Source: CAXBBB01 sp963841855 (GTDB lineage Bacteria; Bacteroidota; Rhodothermia; Rhodothermales; BA12). From it: a stretch of 64,000 nucleotides of DNA. This document shows positions 51,047 through 60,435 of this stretch, in pieces. The notes below the pieces were generated by a model. That model was given only the letters and a program-made list of their open reading frames with translations, was not told the origin of the DNA and searched no databases. The stretch lies in NCBI GenBank assembly GCA_963841855.1, contig CAWJEJ010000003.1, forward strand, positions 434,001 to 498,000. The letters are read 5' to 3'. A program made the translations under genes and the position numbers. Numbering within the stretch: position 1 is the first letter of the stretch; each line of letters begins with the position of its first letter.

Positions 51047-51661
51047 GTGCTCCTCTTCCAACCCGATCTGACCCCGGACGCGCCGCTGCTGCCTACGCTC
51101 GACGCTGCTCTCGCGCTATGCGACCGCGTCGCTGTCGTCGACACGACCCAGCTGACGGGGCTGCACGCCACGCCCCTCGGCTTGCTCGCCGATGCGATCC
51201 CCGATCACGCCATCCTCAACGGAAGACCCGGAACGAGCGCGTACCGCTCGCCCAAACCCATCGTCGCCGCGGGTGGATATGTCGTCCGGCAGAAAGACGG
51301 CGGGACCGAATTGCTGCTGATCTTCCGCAGAGGCGTCTGGGACCTGCCCAAGGGCAAGCTGGAAGGCGACGAAACCATCCGGGCCTGTGCCAAGCGCGAG
51401 GTCTGTGAGGAAGTCGGTGTCAAGCGGATGCGCGTCGTCCGCCCGCTGGGGTCGACCCACCACGGCTACCCGCTCACCAAGCGCTACGCCGTCAAAACGA
51501 CGCACTGGTTTCGGATGGAGACCGACCAGACCGAATTCACGCCTCAGGCCGACGAGGACATCGAGCGCGTCAAGTGGGTACCGATCGCTGCCGCCGCCGA
51601 GCGGTTGGGCTTCGAGACGCTGCGCGCGCACGTGCGCATGGTTGCGTCGCTTCTCGGTTAA
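51047..51661 (+). CDS. Nudix hydrolase
   Basis: 204 aa from GTG. The Nudix box is complete: GKLEGDETIRACAKREVCEE followed by VGV, matching G-x5-E-x7-R-E-U-x-E-E-x-G-U. About 75 residues precede the domain, with no clear motif. A substrate (nucleoside diphosphate derivative) cannot be chosen. TAGGTTTA at 51018-51025 is a promoter-like element. The 283 bases before the start are otherwise without a gene; they contain a short GGGGTATACCCC palindrome. Confidence 0.9.
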   Translation: MLLFQPDLTPDAPLLPTLDAALALCDRVAVVDTTQLTGLHATPLGLLADAIPDHAILNGRPGTSAYRSPKPIVAAGGYVVRQKDGGTELLLIFRRGVWDLPKGKLEGDETIRACAKREVCEEVGVKRMRVVRPLGSTHHGYPLTKRYAVKTTHWFRMETDQTEFTPQADEDIERVKWVPIAAAAERLGFETLRAHVRMVASLLG

Positions 51662-51710
51662 ACGCCTGAGCGGGTCGCCTTTCGACGGACGCGCTTTCGC
51701 CTGTGTCCTC

Positions 51711-52523
51711 TCATCTCTCGATCATCGCGCCGAATACGCGTCCCAGAACGCCCGACCGGACGCGCCGCGGCAGCAGCGACAGGCCGTGATTCATCGCCTT
51801 GGCGAGCGCTCCCGGGTGTACGGTGGGCCGCTTGCCGAGCGCTTCGAGGGTAGGGCGCACCATGTCCGCAGGCTGTGCCGCCGGACCGTAGCGCAGGCCC
51901 GAACGGCTCGCAAAACCACTGCTCACCGGTCCGGGTGCGACTGACACGACCGATATGCCCAACGATTGGCCTTCGACGTACAGCCCCTCGGCGAGCGTCT
52001 GCACGTAGGCTTTCGTGGCTGCATAGTGTGCCGCGTTGGGAGTGCCCTGAAACCCGACGACCGACCCGAAGAGCACGATGCCGCCCCGCCCGCGCGAGAC
52101 GAACCGGCGGCCGAAATGGTGCGCGCTGCGCAGCACGGCGTCTCCGTTGACGGCCAGCATCTGGGCGTGCCGCTCCCAATCCGTTTCCCAGAACCCGCCC
52201 GACGTCCCCAGTCCGGCCGATGCGACGAGCAAGCCCACGTCGAGGTCGTGCGCGGTCCATTCGAGCCGCTCGAGTCCGGCGCTGGTCCCCAGATCGGCGT
52301 CGACGACCATGATGGAAACGCCGTGCGCCGCCGACAGCGTCTTTGCTCTCTCGCGCAGCACGTCTCCGCTGCGTGCAGCCAGGATCAGATCGAACCCGCC
52401 TCGGGCGAGGGCGTCTGCGAACGCGCGCCCGATTCCGGAAGAAGCGCCGGTGACGACGGCCCACGGGCCGAAACGCTGACGAGCTCGAATGAGATAGCTC
52501 GGCGTGTCGGGCGGCGAAGGCAT
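51711..52523 (-). CDS. Short-chain dehydrogenase/reductase
   Basis: 270 aa. The ATG at 52523 (MPSPPDTPSYLIRARQRFG) precedes the NAD(P) site VVTGASSGIGRAF. Also present are VASAGLGTSGG (the NNAG-type strand) and the catalytic Ser/Tyr/Lys set (LFGSVVGFQG, HYAATKAYVQ), followed by SVAPGPVSSGF. Substrate unknown. It is 43 bases downstream of a second SDR on the same strand, so the two likely form one transcript. Confidence 0.9.
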   Translation of the reverse strand: MPSPPDTPSYLIRARQRFGPWAVVTGASSGIGRAFADALARGGFDLILAARSGDVLRERAKTLSAAHGVSIMVVDADLGTSAGLERLEWTAHDLDVGLLVASAGLGTSGGFWETDWERHAQMLAVNGDAVLRSAHHFGRRFVSRGRGGIVLFGSVVGFQGTPNAAHYAATKAYVQTLAEGLYVEGQSLGISVVSVAPGPVSSGFASRSGLRYGPAAQPADMVRPTLEALGKRPTVHPGALAKAMNHGLSLLPRRVRSGVLGRVFGAMIER

Positions 52524-52566
52524 AGGGAAGGCGAAGGCGGTGGAAGCAGGGGAGTGAGAGCGACGG

Positions 52567-53505
52567 TCAGCGAGAGCGCCCAATGGCGGCTCCCACGACG
52601 AGCAGGATGCCCGCAGCGGCTCCGGCCACGGCAGCGACAGGGAACGGCGCAACGGATTCGTAGCCATCGGGCCGTTTGGCGTATGCCAGCACGCGCGACG
52701 AAAGCGCTCTGGGCACGAGTTCGGTAGCCATCGACAGCGCGCGGTTGCGCACGCCGACGATTCGCGATGGGTCGTTGGCGTCCAGTGCGGCCAGCGCCGT
52801 TTGGGCCACTTCGCTCGGCTCGGACGTGCTCAGCGCTTCGAGTCCGCCGCGCGGCTCGCCCTTTCCAGGTCCTGCCAGGTCGGTGCGCGTCACGCCCGGC
52901 ACCACGCACACCACGCGAACACCGCGCAACCGGTACTCGGTGTGCAGCGCTTGCGAGAACGAGAGCACAAACGCCTTACTCGCCCCATAGACAGCCGAAA
53001 ACGGTACGGGCTGATCGGCTGCCGTCGACGCGACGTGCACGATCCCTCCGCCGCGCTGAGTCATTTCGGCTACGTACAACTCGGCCAGCCGCACTATGGC
53101 GCGCACGTTGAGATCGACCACCGATACGGGAGCAGCGCCCCGCGCCGCGTCCTCTCCAAACGGTCCGGCAGCTCCAACGCCCGCATTGCTCACCAGCAAG
53201 TCGACGGTCAAACCCATCGCGGCGACGGCCGAGTGCAGGTGGTCCGCTCCGTCCGGCTCGGACAGGTCGACGGGTACCGTCTCGGCCCGCAGTCCGGGCG
53301 AGGCGGCGCGCAGTTCGTCTGCCACCCGTTTGAGGTCATCGGCGCTCCGAGCGGCCAGCACCAGGCGCGGCACGCCCTTTTCGGCGAGCGCTCGGGCGAT
53401 GGCGAGCCCGATGCCCGATGTCGGCCCGGTGACCAGAGCCGTAGCATCGGCGTAGGGAAACGGCCCGTGTATGCGAGCGAGGCGAGGTGTGTGGGTGTCG
53501 TTCAT
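52567..53505 (-). CDS. Short-chain dehydrogenase/reductase with C-terminal membrane segment
   Basis: 312 aa. The cofactor site is LVTGPTSGIGLAIARALA, followed by VSNAGVGAAGPFGE, HVASTAADQPVPFSAVYGAS with catalytic Ser-Tyr-Lys, and VVPGVTRTDLAG. The end carries a hydrophobic helix (VAAVAGAAAGILLVVGAAIG), so the enzyme is probably membrane attached. It is a paralogue of the next SDR gene but not a recent copy. Upstream of it is a MITE-like element. Confidence 0.9.
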   Translation of the reverse strand: MNDTHTPRLARIHGPFPYADATALVTGPTSGIGLAIARALAEKGVPRLVLAARSADDLKRVADELRAASPGLRAETVPVDLSEPDGADHLHSAVAAMGLTVDLLVSNAGVGAAGPFGEDAARGAAPVSVVDLNVRAIVRLAELYVAEMTQRGGGIVHVASTAADQPVPFSAVYGASKAFVLSFSQALHTEYRLRGVRVVCVVPGVTRTDLAGPGKGEPRGGLEALSTSEPSEVAQTALAALDANDPSRIVGVRNRALSMATELVPRALSSRVLAYAKRPDGYESVAPFPVAAVAGAAAGILLVVGAAIGRSR

Positions 53506-53531
53506 AGTGGTGTGGATGGAAGGGAAAAGAG

Positions 53532-53695
53532 TTAGAGCGCGTACAAAACTCGGCGCGGCAGGCGAGGGCGAGTGAGCGGGCGTTGAACGAGGCGGCCGAA
53601 ACAGACGTAGCGATAGCTACGGCGATGCAGGGCAATGAAGCACAACGTTTGCGCAGCCGGTCGCAGCCAGCGAGGGGTTTTGTTAGGCGCTCTTA
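53532..53695. mobile_element. MITE-like element with imperfect terminal inverted repeats
   Basis: The left end (from 53533, TAGAGCGCGTACAAAACTC) and the complement of the right end (TAAGAGCGCCTAACAAAACC) match with small gaps. The 164 bases between the ends hold no gene, and the right end includes the RND stop codon. The core at about 53606-53635 (CGTAGCGATAGCTACGGCG, ATGCAG) resembles that of the element at 24193-24418. No transposase. Confidence 0.55.
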
Positions 53696-56600
53696 GGCAG
53701 TCGGTGCCGGAGACGCTGGCTCGGATTCGCGTTCGGGCGTCAGGCGCTCATAGAGGACCGGCACGACGACGAGCGTCAGAACCGTCGACACGGCCAGCCC
53801 GCCGATGATCACCCATCCCAGCGGGCTCCACAAGTCGGAGTTGGTCAGCGTGAGCGGAAGCAGGCCGCCGATCGTCGTCATCGTCGTGAGCAGGATCGGG
53901 GCGAAGCGCGTGTGCCCGGCCTCGCGGACCGCGTCGGCGACGGATTGGCCTTCGGCGACCAGTCGGTTCGCCAGATCGACCAGCAGGATCGAGTTGTTGA
54001 CGACGATGCCGACCAGGCTCGTGAAGCCGATAAAGGCCATGAAGCTGAACGTGTAGCCGGTAATCAGTAGGGCGGGAAACGCGCCGACGGTCGCTAGCGG
54101 AATGGCGGCGAAGATGATCAGCGGCTGCTTGAACGAGCCGAACTGGAGCACGAGAACGGCGAAGATGCCCAGCATCGCTACGATCAGCGCGCCGCCCAGG
54201 CTCGAAAAGCTCTCCTGCTGCGCCTCCAGCTTGCCGCCGTACGCGACGCGGTAGCCCGTCGGCAGGCTGAGCGCGTCGATCTGGTCGATGATCGCCTGGG
54301 TGACGGAGATTTCGTTGAAGCCCGCTGCCGTGTTGACGTTGGCCGTAACCGTGACGGCGCGGCTCAGGTCGACGTGGTCGATGCGCGCGGCGACGGGCTC
54401 GAACTGGGGTAGCGCCACCTGCCGCAGCGGCACGACGCCTGCGCGCGCGGCGACGGTCACGCGGTCCAGATCGCCAAAGCCCGCGCGGCGCTGCTGCCCC
54501 GCCTGGTCCGTTAGCGGAAGCCGGACGACGATGTCGTGGTCGACGCCTTCGTCGTCGCGGTACGAGCCGACCGGCAGGCCGCTCATCGTCGCCAACACCG
54601 CCAAGTCTACGTCGGCGACCGACACGCCCAGCAGGGCGGCTTTGTCGCGGTCGATCTGGATCGCCACGTCGGTGCGCGGCTGGCTCAGCGGATTGGCGAC
54701 GCTCTCGGTCCCGTCCGTCCGCTCGACGATCTGCTCGACCTCGCGCGAGAGCTCGCGCAGTACGTCCAGGTCGGGGCCTAGCACCTTGACAGCGATGGGC
54801 GCTTCGACCGGCGGGCCGTTCTCAAACACCTCGTACGTCACCTCGACGCCCGGAAGCGCGGCCAGGACCGGACGCAGCCGGGCGACGAGCGGTTCTACGT
54901 CGCGCGCGTCGTGCGTTTCGACGAGCAGCTGTCCTACGTTGGGCAGGTCGCGGCGCGGGACGATGTTGTAGTACATCCGCGGGTTGTCGCGCCCGACGCT
55001 CGTGGCGACGGTTTTTACTTGGTCGAAGTCGGCGAGGATCGCCTCGACCTGGAGCGCGGCGCGGTCGGTCGCGTCTAGCGTCGCACCGTCGGGCGTCTCG
55101 AGGCTGATCAGGAACTGCGGCTTGCCCGACTTGGGAAACAGCGACACGCCGATCAGGGGAAACAGCGCACCGGCGCCGATGAGCGAGGCCAGCGCCAGCA
55201 CCATCACCAGTTTGGGGCGCGCCATCGCACGCAGCAGAAACGGCTCGTAGATTCGGGCTGAGAACCCGTCCAGACCGCGCTGCAAAATCGGAGTGCGCCG
55301 AGGTTTTTTGCCTACGCTTCCGCCGTCCGGAGGGAGCAGCAGGCTCGCCAGCATCGGCGTGAACGTGAGCGCCAGCAGTAGCGAGGCAATCAGCGTCAGC
55401 ACGACCGTCAGAGGCATCGACCGGATGAAATCGCCCGTTCCGCTCTGAATCGCGATCATCGGCACGAACGCCAGCACGCTCGTCGCCGTCGCCGCCACGA
55501 TGGGCCAGGCGACCTCGCCCGTGCCCTGGCTTGCTGCCTCCTTGCGGCTCATGCCCTGGCTCATGAGCCGCGCCACGTTCTCGATGACCACGATAGCGTT
55601 GTCCACCAGCAGGCCCAGCGCGATCACCAGGCCCACGATGGAAATTTGCTGCAAGCCATAGTCGGCCAGGTCGAGCCAGTTGACGGCGATCAGGATCGAC
55701 GCCGGAATCACGAGCATCACCACGACCGACGCGCGCAGTCCCAGCGCCAGCAGAACGACGATGCCGACGAGCGCGATGCCCTGGAGCAGGCTGGAGAAGA
55801 AGCCGCCCACGCGCTCGTCGACGCTGACGGCCTGGTCGAACGCGACGCGCAGTTCGACGCCGGCAGGGAGCGTGTCGCGCAGGTCGCCCAGCAGCGCTTC
55901 GATGCCCGATCGCACGTCGAAGATGTTGACGCCCTCGCGCTGCACGACGGTCACGAACGCTGCCCGCGTGCCGTCCATGCGGGCGCGATAGGTGTCGTCG
56001 GCGTAGGTCAGTCGCACGTCGGCTACGTCGTCTAGGTAGAGTGCCCCTTCGCTGCCCGCTCGCACGACCGTTCGCCCGATCTGCTCGACCGAGTCGTAGG
56101 CGCCCGACGTTTGGATCGTAAACCGCCGCTCGCCCGACTGCACCGCACCGCCCGGCAGGTTGGCCGACTGCGCCCTGGTCGCTTGAACCACTTCGCCCAG
56201 CCCGATGCCGCGCGCCTCCATCGCTTCCATGTCCAACCCAACTCGGACCTGGGGATCGGGAATGGCCCACACGTCGGCTCGTTTGACGCCCGCCACCTGC
56301 TCGAACGCGTCCTCCACGCGCTCGGCTTCGCGCTTGAGGCTGCGGTAGGTCGCCGTCTCGCTCACCAGCGCTACCTGGAAGATGACGGCGTCGCCCGGAG
56401 AGGTGCGCACCAGTTCGAGCGCGGCGACGCCCTGGGGCAAATCGCCTCGCACTTGGGAAACGGCCTGGGTAACGGCGTCGAAGCGGTCGTCGGCGTCGGC
56501 GTAGGCTTCGAACTCGGCCACGATAACCGCCAGTCCGTCCTGGATCGACGTGTCGAGCGATTTCAGGTCGTCGAGTTCGTTGATCTCCTCCTCGATCGGG

Positions 56601-56794
56601 TCGACGACTTCGCGCTCGATGTCTTCGGGCCCTGCGCCGGGGTAGACCACGACGATGCGCGTCGTCGCGATTTCGAAGACGGGGTCTTCGGTGCGCGGCA
56701 TCGACAGAAAGCTCTGGACGCCGAGCAGCGTCAGCATCACCACGACGACGAGGGTGAACTGGTAGTTTTGGATCGCGAGGCGAGGGAGCGTCAT
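53693..56794 (-). CDS. RND efflux transporter (AcrB-type inner-membrane pump)
   Basis: 1033 aa, the usual RND length. It begins LPRLAIQNYQFTLVVVVMLT and has the first periplasmic domain after TEDPVFE, TM4 LGLLVDNAIVVIENVARLMS (one Asp of the AcrB pair kept, the second replaced by Asn), and the family motif region PIVAATATSVLAFVPMIA. It pumps drugs, detergents or metals out using the proton gradient; substrate unclear. It is last in the minus-strand operon tetR-tolC-MFP-RND, 36 bases from the MFP gene. It is intact even though upstream genes are frameshifted. Confidence 0.94.
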   Translation of the reverse strand: MTLPRLAIQNYQFTLVVVVMLTLLGVQSFLSMPRTEDPVFEIATTRIVVVYPGAGPEDIEREVVDPIEEEINELDDLKSLDTSIQDGLAVIVAEFEAYADADDRFDAVTQAVSQVRGDLPQGVAALELVRTSPGDAVIFQVALVSETATYRSLKREAERVEDAFEQVAGVKRADVWAIPDPQVRVGLDMEAMEARGIGLGEVVQATRAQSANLPGGAVQSGERRFTIQTSGAYDSVEQIGRTVVRAGSEGALYLDDVADVRLTYADDTYRARMDGTRAAFVTVVQREGVNIFDVRSGIEALLGDLRDTLPAGVELRVAFDQAVSVDERVGGFFSSLLQGIALVGIVVLLALGLRASVVVMLVIPASILIAVNWLDLADYGLQQISIVGLVIALGLLVDNAIVVIENVARLMSQGMSRKEAASQGTGEVAWPIVAATATSVLAFVPMIAIQSGTGDFIRSMPLTVVLTLIASLLLALTFTPMLASLLLPPDGGSVGKKPRRTPILQRGLDGFSARIYEPFLLRAMARPKLVMVLALASLIGAGALFPLIGVSLFPKSGKPQFLISLETPDGATLDATDRAALQVEAILADFDQVKTVATSVGRDNPRMYYNIVPRRDLPNVGQLLVETHDARDVEPLVARLRPVLAALPGVEVTYEVFENGPPVEAPIAVKVLGPDLDVLRELSREVEQIVERTDGTESVANPLSQPRTDVAIQIDRDKAALLGVSVADVDLAVLATMSGLPVGSYRDDEGVDHDIVVRLPLTDQAGQQRRAGFGDLDRVTVAARAGVVPLRQVALPQFEPVAARIDHVDLSRAVTVTANVNTAAGFNEISVTQAIIDQIDALSLPTGYRVAYGGKLEAQQESFSSLGGALIVAMLGIFAVLVLQFGSFKQPLIIFAAIPLATVGAFPALLITGYTFSFMAFIGFTSLVGIVVNNSILLVDLANRLVAEGQSVADAVREAGHTRFAPILLTTMTTIGGLLPLTLTNSDLWSPLGWVIIGGLAVSTVLTLVVVPVLYERLTPERESEPASPAPTA

Positions 56795-56830
56795 GGCGGT
56801 CGGGGAGGTGAGGCGTAGGGTGCGCCGGGT

Positions 56831-57805
56831 TTAGCGGAGGGCGGCCGAAAGCGAGGCGCCGGCGACGACGACGGTGTCGCCGGGCGAGAGGAAGGGAGCG
56901 CCGGTTGTGACGACGCGGTCGGAGCGGCTCAGCCCGCCCGCAACGGCGAGCCGGTCGCCCGAGAAAGCGAGAACCTGGACCGCTCTGCGCTTGACGACGC
57001 CGCTCGGGTCGAGCGTGAATACGACGCCCTCGTCGCCGTCGCCCGAAACGAGCGCGCCCGACGGCACGAGCGCGTGACCCTCGCCCTGCGTCCGAATGGC
57101 GACAGACGCCACCAGCCCTGACCGAAGCCTACCGTCGGCGTCGGAGACGGCGATCTCGACCTCGAACGTGCCGCCCGGTCCGCTCGCGGCATAGGCCACC
57201 TGCGTGACGCGGCCGCCGAACGTCTCGCCCGGAAACGCGCCGAACGTCACGTCAGCCGCGTCGCCCTGCTGCACGCGCACCACGTCGCGGTCGGCGAGGG
57301 CGGCGCGCACGACCCAGCCGCCCGAGGCCGTCCCGACGCGAAAAATGGGCTGCCCCGGCGCGACGAGTTCGTTTGGTTCGGCCAGCCGCGTCAGCACCCG
57401 GCCCGACTCGGGCGCCCGGACGACGGCGAACGAGCGGTTGAACTCGGCCGCTTCGAGGCCCGAGCGCGCCACCTCGGCGGCGGTCTGCGCGTCGCGCACC
57501 TGCGTCGGCGTCGCGACCGAGTCGGCCAGCAGGCGCGTGGCTCGGGCCAGATCGCGGTCGGCCTTCTCGGACGCCGAGCGCGCGGCCTGCACCTGGGCGT
57601 CGATCTCGGTCTGGTCGAGCGTCGCCAGCACCTGTCCTGCCCGGACCGCGTCGCCCTCGTCGGCCGCCACGCGCGCCACGATCCCGCCGACCTTGAACGA
57701 CAGCGTCTGCTCGGATGCCTGGGCGAGGGTCCCGCTCGCCCGAATCGGCATGGGCGCCTCGGCCCACTCGACCTGAGCGGTTTCGACGGTGCGATGGGTG
57801 GGCAT
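56831..57805 (-). CDS. RND periplasmic adaptor (membrane fusion protein)
   Basis: 324 aa as it stands. Barrel-sandwich (lipoyl-like) halves are seen in VARVAADEGDAVRAGQVLAT and VRAPESGRVLTRLAEPNELV, with the coiled-coil hairpin between them and the beta-barrel after. It links the RND pump to TolC. The true start is probably the ATG at 57891, overlapping the tolC stop as ATGA; from there MIRLSLLAR, then LILPLALSACSDA (lipobox LSAC) and then LPEAPPPMPTHRTV lie in three different frames, so two frameshifts seem to break the signal peptide. The conservative start used is 57805. Confidence 0.88.
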   Translation of the reverse strand: MPTHRTVETAQVEWAEAPMPIRASGTLAQASEQTLSFKVGGIVARVAADEGDAVRAGQVLATLDQTEIDAQVQAARSASEKADRDLARATRLLADSVATPTQVRDAQTAAEVARSGLEAAEFNRSFAVVRAPESGRVLTRLAEPNELVAPGQPIFRVGTASGGWVVRAALADRDVVRVQQGDAADVTFGAFPGETFGGRVTQVAYAASGPGGTFEVEIAVSDADGRLRSGLVASVAIRTQGEGHALVPSGALVSGDGDEGVVFTLDPSGVVKRRAVQVLAFSGDRLAVAGGLSRSDRVVTTGAPFLSPGDTVVVAGASLSAALR

Positions 57806-57887
57806 CGGAGGCGGAGCCTCTGGCAGCGTCGGAACAGGCCGAGAGCGCGAGCGGCAGGATGAGGGCGGGCGAGGAGAGAGAGGCGAA

Positions 57888-59278
57888 TCATGGGTCTGAG
57901 GAGAAAGCGCCGATGGCGAAGTCGAGGCGGGCGAGTTGGGAAAGCAAGTCGTAGCGAGCGGCAGCCGAAGCCAGTTCGGCCTGGGTGAGGGCGGAGCGGG
58001 CGTCGAGGAACTGCACCTGACTGGCTGCGCCCTCGGCTACCAAGCGGTTGGTCAGGCGGAAAGCTTCGCGCGCCGCCGTCGACGCGCTGCTCGGTTGCCA
58101 GCAGCCGCGCGCGCTCGGCCCGGACGGCGTCCGACGCCTGCTGGACCTGCAACCGAATCTGCTGCTCGGCGCGGTCGCGCCCAACGCGGACGCGCTCCAG
58201 AGTCGGCCTGCGCCTGGCGCGTTTCGGCCCGCTCGGCCCCGCCGCCCCACAGCGTCCACGACGCCACGACCGATGCCAGGTAGAACGGCCCGTCGTCGTC
58301 CGGCACGTAGCCGCGCCCCTGAACTCCGGCGTCCAGCGCCAGCGCGACCGACGGGCGCAGGTCCGCCCGCGCTAGCTCTACCGCTGACTCGGACGCGCGG
58401 ATGGCGGCGCTGAGTTGGTCGAGTTCGGCTCTGCGCGCGACTGCCAGCGCCTGGCGCTCGACCAGCGCTGATTGGTCGTCAGGTAGGACATAGGCCGTTG
58501 CTTCAGCCTCGGGAATGGGTGTATCGAGCGGGCGATCGAGCAGCACGTTGAGGGCCGAGCGCGACAGGTCGAGGTCGCGCATGGCCGCCGCCTGATCGCC
58601 CGCGACGGCAAAGGTTTCGGCTTGGGCGCGCAGCACGTCGGCGCGGAGCGCATCGCCCGCCGACAGCCGACGCTCGGCTACGCGCAGGTTTTCGTCGACC
58701 AGCGTGCGCGCCGCCAGGAGGATCGCGACACCTTGCTCGGCCCGCCGATAGGCGAAGTACGCCGTTGCCACGTCGCGCGTGACGCTGGCCCGGACCGCCT
58801 CCAATTCCGACTCAGACGCCTCGACCTGCGCGCGCCGGGCGCCGATGGCCGCCGTCAGCCGAGGTTGGTAGATGGGCTGGACGAGCCGCAGCTTGGTCTC
58901 CTGCTCTTGATCGCGCAGAAACGGGATCCACTGGTTGTCGAGCGTGGGGAATGCGCCGGGCTGACCGGTCACTTGACCGAGCGCGCCATAGACCGGGTTG
59001 AGTAGATCGCCCAGCGGCAGTTCGATCGTGCGCCCACCGCCTGCCCGCGTGAACCGAGCGTCGAGCGACATGCGCGGGCGAAAGCCCAGGCGTGCCGCAT
59101 CGAACGCGGCTCGGTCCGACCGCAGACCCGCTTCCGTTTCAGCGACGGACAGGTTGCGTTCGAGTGCGGTCTGCGTCAGATCCGCCAGCACGTCGGCTTC
59201 CGAAAGCTGAGCCCGCGCCGCAGTCGCGACCCCAAGCAGGACGATGACGAAGAGCCATCTTGTATCACTATGTCTCAT
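57888..59278 (-). CDS. TolC-family outer membrane efflux protein (frameshifted)
   Basis: A signal peptide (WLFVIVLLGVATAARA) begins the protein and repeated coiled-coil helices fill it (AAFDAARLGFRPRMSLDARF, VTRDVATAYFAYRRAEQGV, GDALRADVLRAQAETFAVA). At ~58201 the frame shifts: the natural continuation after QAQAD is LERVRVGRDRAEQQIRLQVQ in the next frame, and a second shift near 58070 leads to AREAFRLTNRLVAEGAASQV and the end FAIGAFSSDP at 57888. The first frame alone gives 408 aa with a spurious tail. Whether the gene is dead or the sequence has two errors is open. Confidence 0.82.
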
Positions 59279-59295
59279 GTTGACGATGTGTCAGT
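59279..59295. promoter_or_regulatory. Probable TetR operator before tolC
   Basis: GTTGACGATGTGTCAGT immediately precedes the tolC ATG (minus strand). It matches the perfect palindrome at 60001-60017 at 14 of 17 positions. Binding here would block both transcription and ribosome access to tolC. Confidence 0.5.
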
Positions 59296-59311
59296 GTGTG
59301 TTCAAAAAAAA

Positions 59312-59962
59312 TCAGTCGGTTTTGATCGCTTCGTCGACGAGACTGAACGCGTGGTCGAGCAGCGTGTCCTCGTCGACGCCGAACTGGGAGCCAAGCATCG
59401 CGCCGTTCATCGACCACACCTGGATCATTCCGTGGAGAAAGCCCCATAGGGTGATGCTCGTTTTGACCGGATCGAGGCCGGGCCGGATCGAGCCGTCGCG
59501 CTGGCCTCCACCGATCACGTTGGCCATCAAGTGGAGCGTCGCTGACGAACTGCGCAGCAGCGCGCCTTCGTTCTGACCGATATCGTCGGGATTGGCTTCG
59601 CGCGCCTGGGTATGCGCAATCATCTCGAATCCAACCGGCTTGTCACGCGCAAAACGGACGTAGGTGCGTCCAATCGAGCGAATCTGTTCAATGCCCGTGC
59701 GCTCGGCCGCGGCGGCGTGCTCGAACCGGCTGGCGAGTTCGACCGTGGCGCGGTGGGCGAGGGCGTGGCCCAAGTCTGCCTTGTCGGCGAAGTAGACGTA
59801 GACCAGGCTCCGGCTCAGCCGCGCCCGCTTGGCGATGTCGCCCATCGTCAGCGCGTCGAAGCCTTTGGCGGCGACGACGGCTTCGGCAGAGTCGAGGATC
59901 GAAGCGCGGCGCTGCGCTTTTTCCTCTTCGCGGCGCTGAGCGGCGGGAGACGGAGTGGACAC
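59312..59962 (-). CDS. TetR-family repressor of the efflux operon
   Basis: 216 aa from GTG. The N-terminal HTH is ILDSAEAVVAAKGFDALTMG followed by DIAKRARLSRSLVYVYFADK; the C-terminal ligand domain is all helical. It is first in the unit tetR-tolC-MFP-RND on the minus strand, 33 bases before tolC. A perfect 17-base palindrome lies 39 bases upstream, so it probably represses itself and the pump until a substrate binds. Confidence 0.92.
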   Translation of the reverse strand: MSTPSPAAQRREEEKAQRRASILDSAEAVVAAKGFDALTMGDIAKRARLSRSLVYVYFADKADLGHALAHRATVELASRFEHAAAAERTGIEQIRSIGRTYVRFARDKPVGFEMIAHTQAREANPDDIGQNEGALLRSSSATLHLMANVIGGGQRDGSIRPGLDPVKTSITLWGFLHGMIQVWSMNGAMLGSQFGVDEDTLLDHAFSLVDEAIKTD

Positions 59963-60000
59963 GGAGAGAGTCGGATGAACACGCTCAACCTACGGCACGT

Positions 60001-60017
60001 GTTGACACTGTGTCAAC
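60001..60017. promoter_or_regulatory. 17-bp perfect palindrome, TetR operator
   Basis: GTTGACAC-T-GTGTCAAC is perfectly symmetric and sits 39-55 bases upstream of the tetR start. A degenerate copy precedes tolC at 59279-59295. Position, symmetry and repetition support it as the autoregulatory operator of the TetR protein. Confidence 0.65.
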
Positions 60018-60033
60018 AAGAGGCCTCGGCTTT

Positions 60034-60435
60034 CTACCTCGCCTCTACCAAATCGGCGAAGTAGGCGACTAGTGCCGAGCGGATCAGCTTCTCCTGCTCG
60101 TCGATGGGTAAGCTCGGCGGCGTCTCCAGGCGCGCCCAGATCGGGCGGCCGTCGGTTTCGACTCCGGCGCGCTCGTAGAGTCCAGCGTGAGCGAGCACGG
60201 CGTAGGTGCCGTCCATGATCGTCGCCTGTTTGTCCTCTTTCTCCATGCCTGGATTGTAGCCTGACCCGCTCTCCTGTACGCCCGCCAAAAACAGCAAGCC
60301 CTCGACGCCGATGCGCTCCTCCAGTCCGAACCGGTCGGCCATCCACGCCTGCAACCGCGTCCACTGCGCAGACAAATCGGCGTCCGAGACGGCAAGCAAA
60401 GCGTCGGAGAGCGGCGTGGCGAGGTCGGTTTCCAT
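60034..60435 (-). CDS. Conserved hypothetical protein, 133 aa
   Basis: Soluble, acidic, no signal peptide. Features include WTRLQAWMADRFGLEERIGV, YNPGMEKEDKQATIMDGTYA and PSLPIDEQEKLIRSALVAYF. The distribution of conserved-looking polar residues suggests a real family, but I do not recognise it. Its stop lies 17 bases from the operator palindrome of the tetR unit, and its start is 149 bases from the divergent DoxX-like gene. Confidence 0.65.
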   Translation of the reverse strand: METDLATPLSDALLAVSDADLSAQWTRLQAWMADRFGLEERIGVEGLLFLAGVQESGSGYNPGMEKEDKQATIMDGTYAVLAHAGLYERAGVETDGRPIWARLETPPSLPIDEQEKLIRSALVAYFADLVEAR

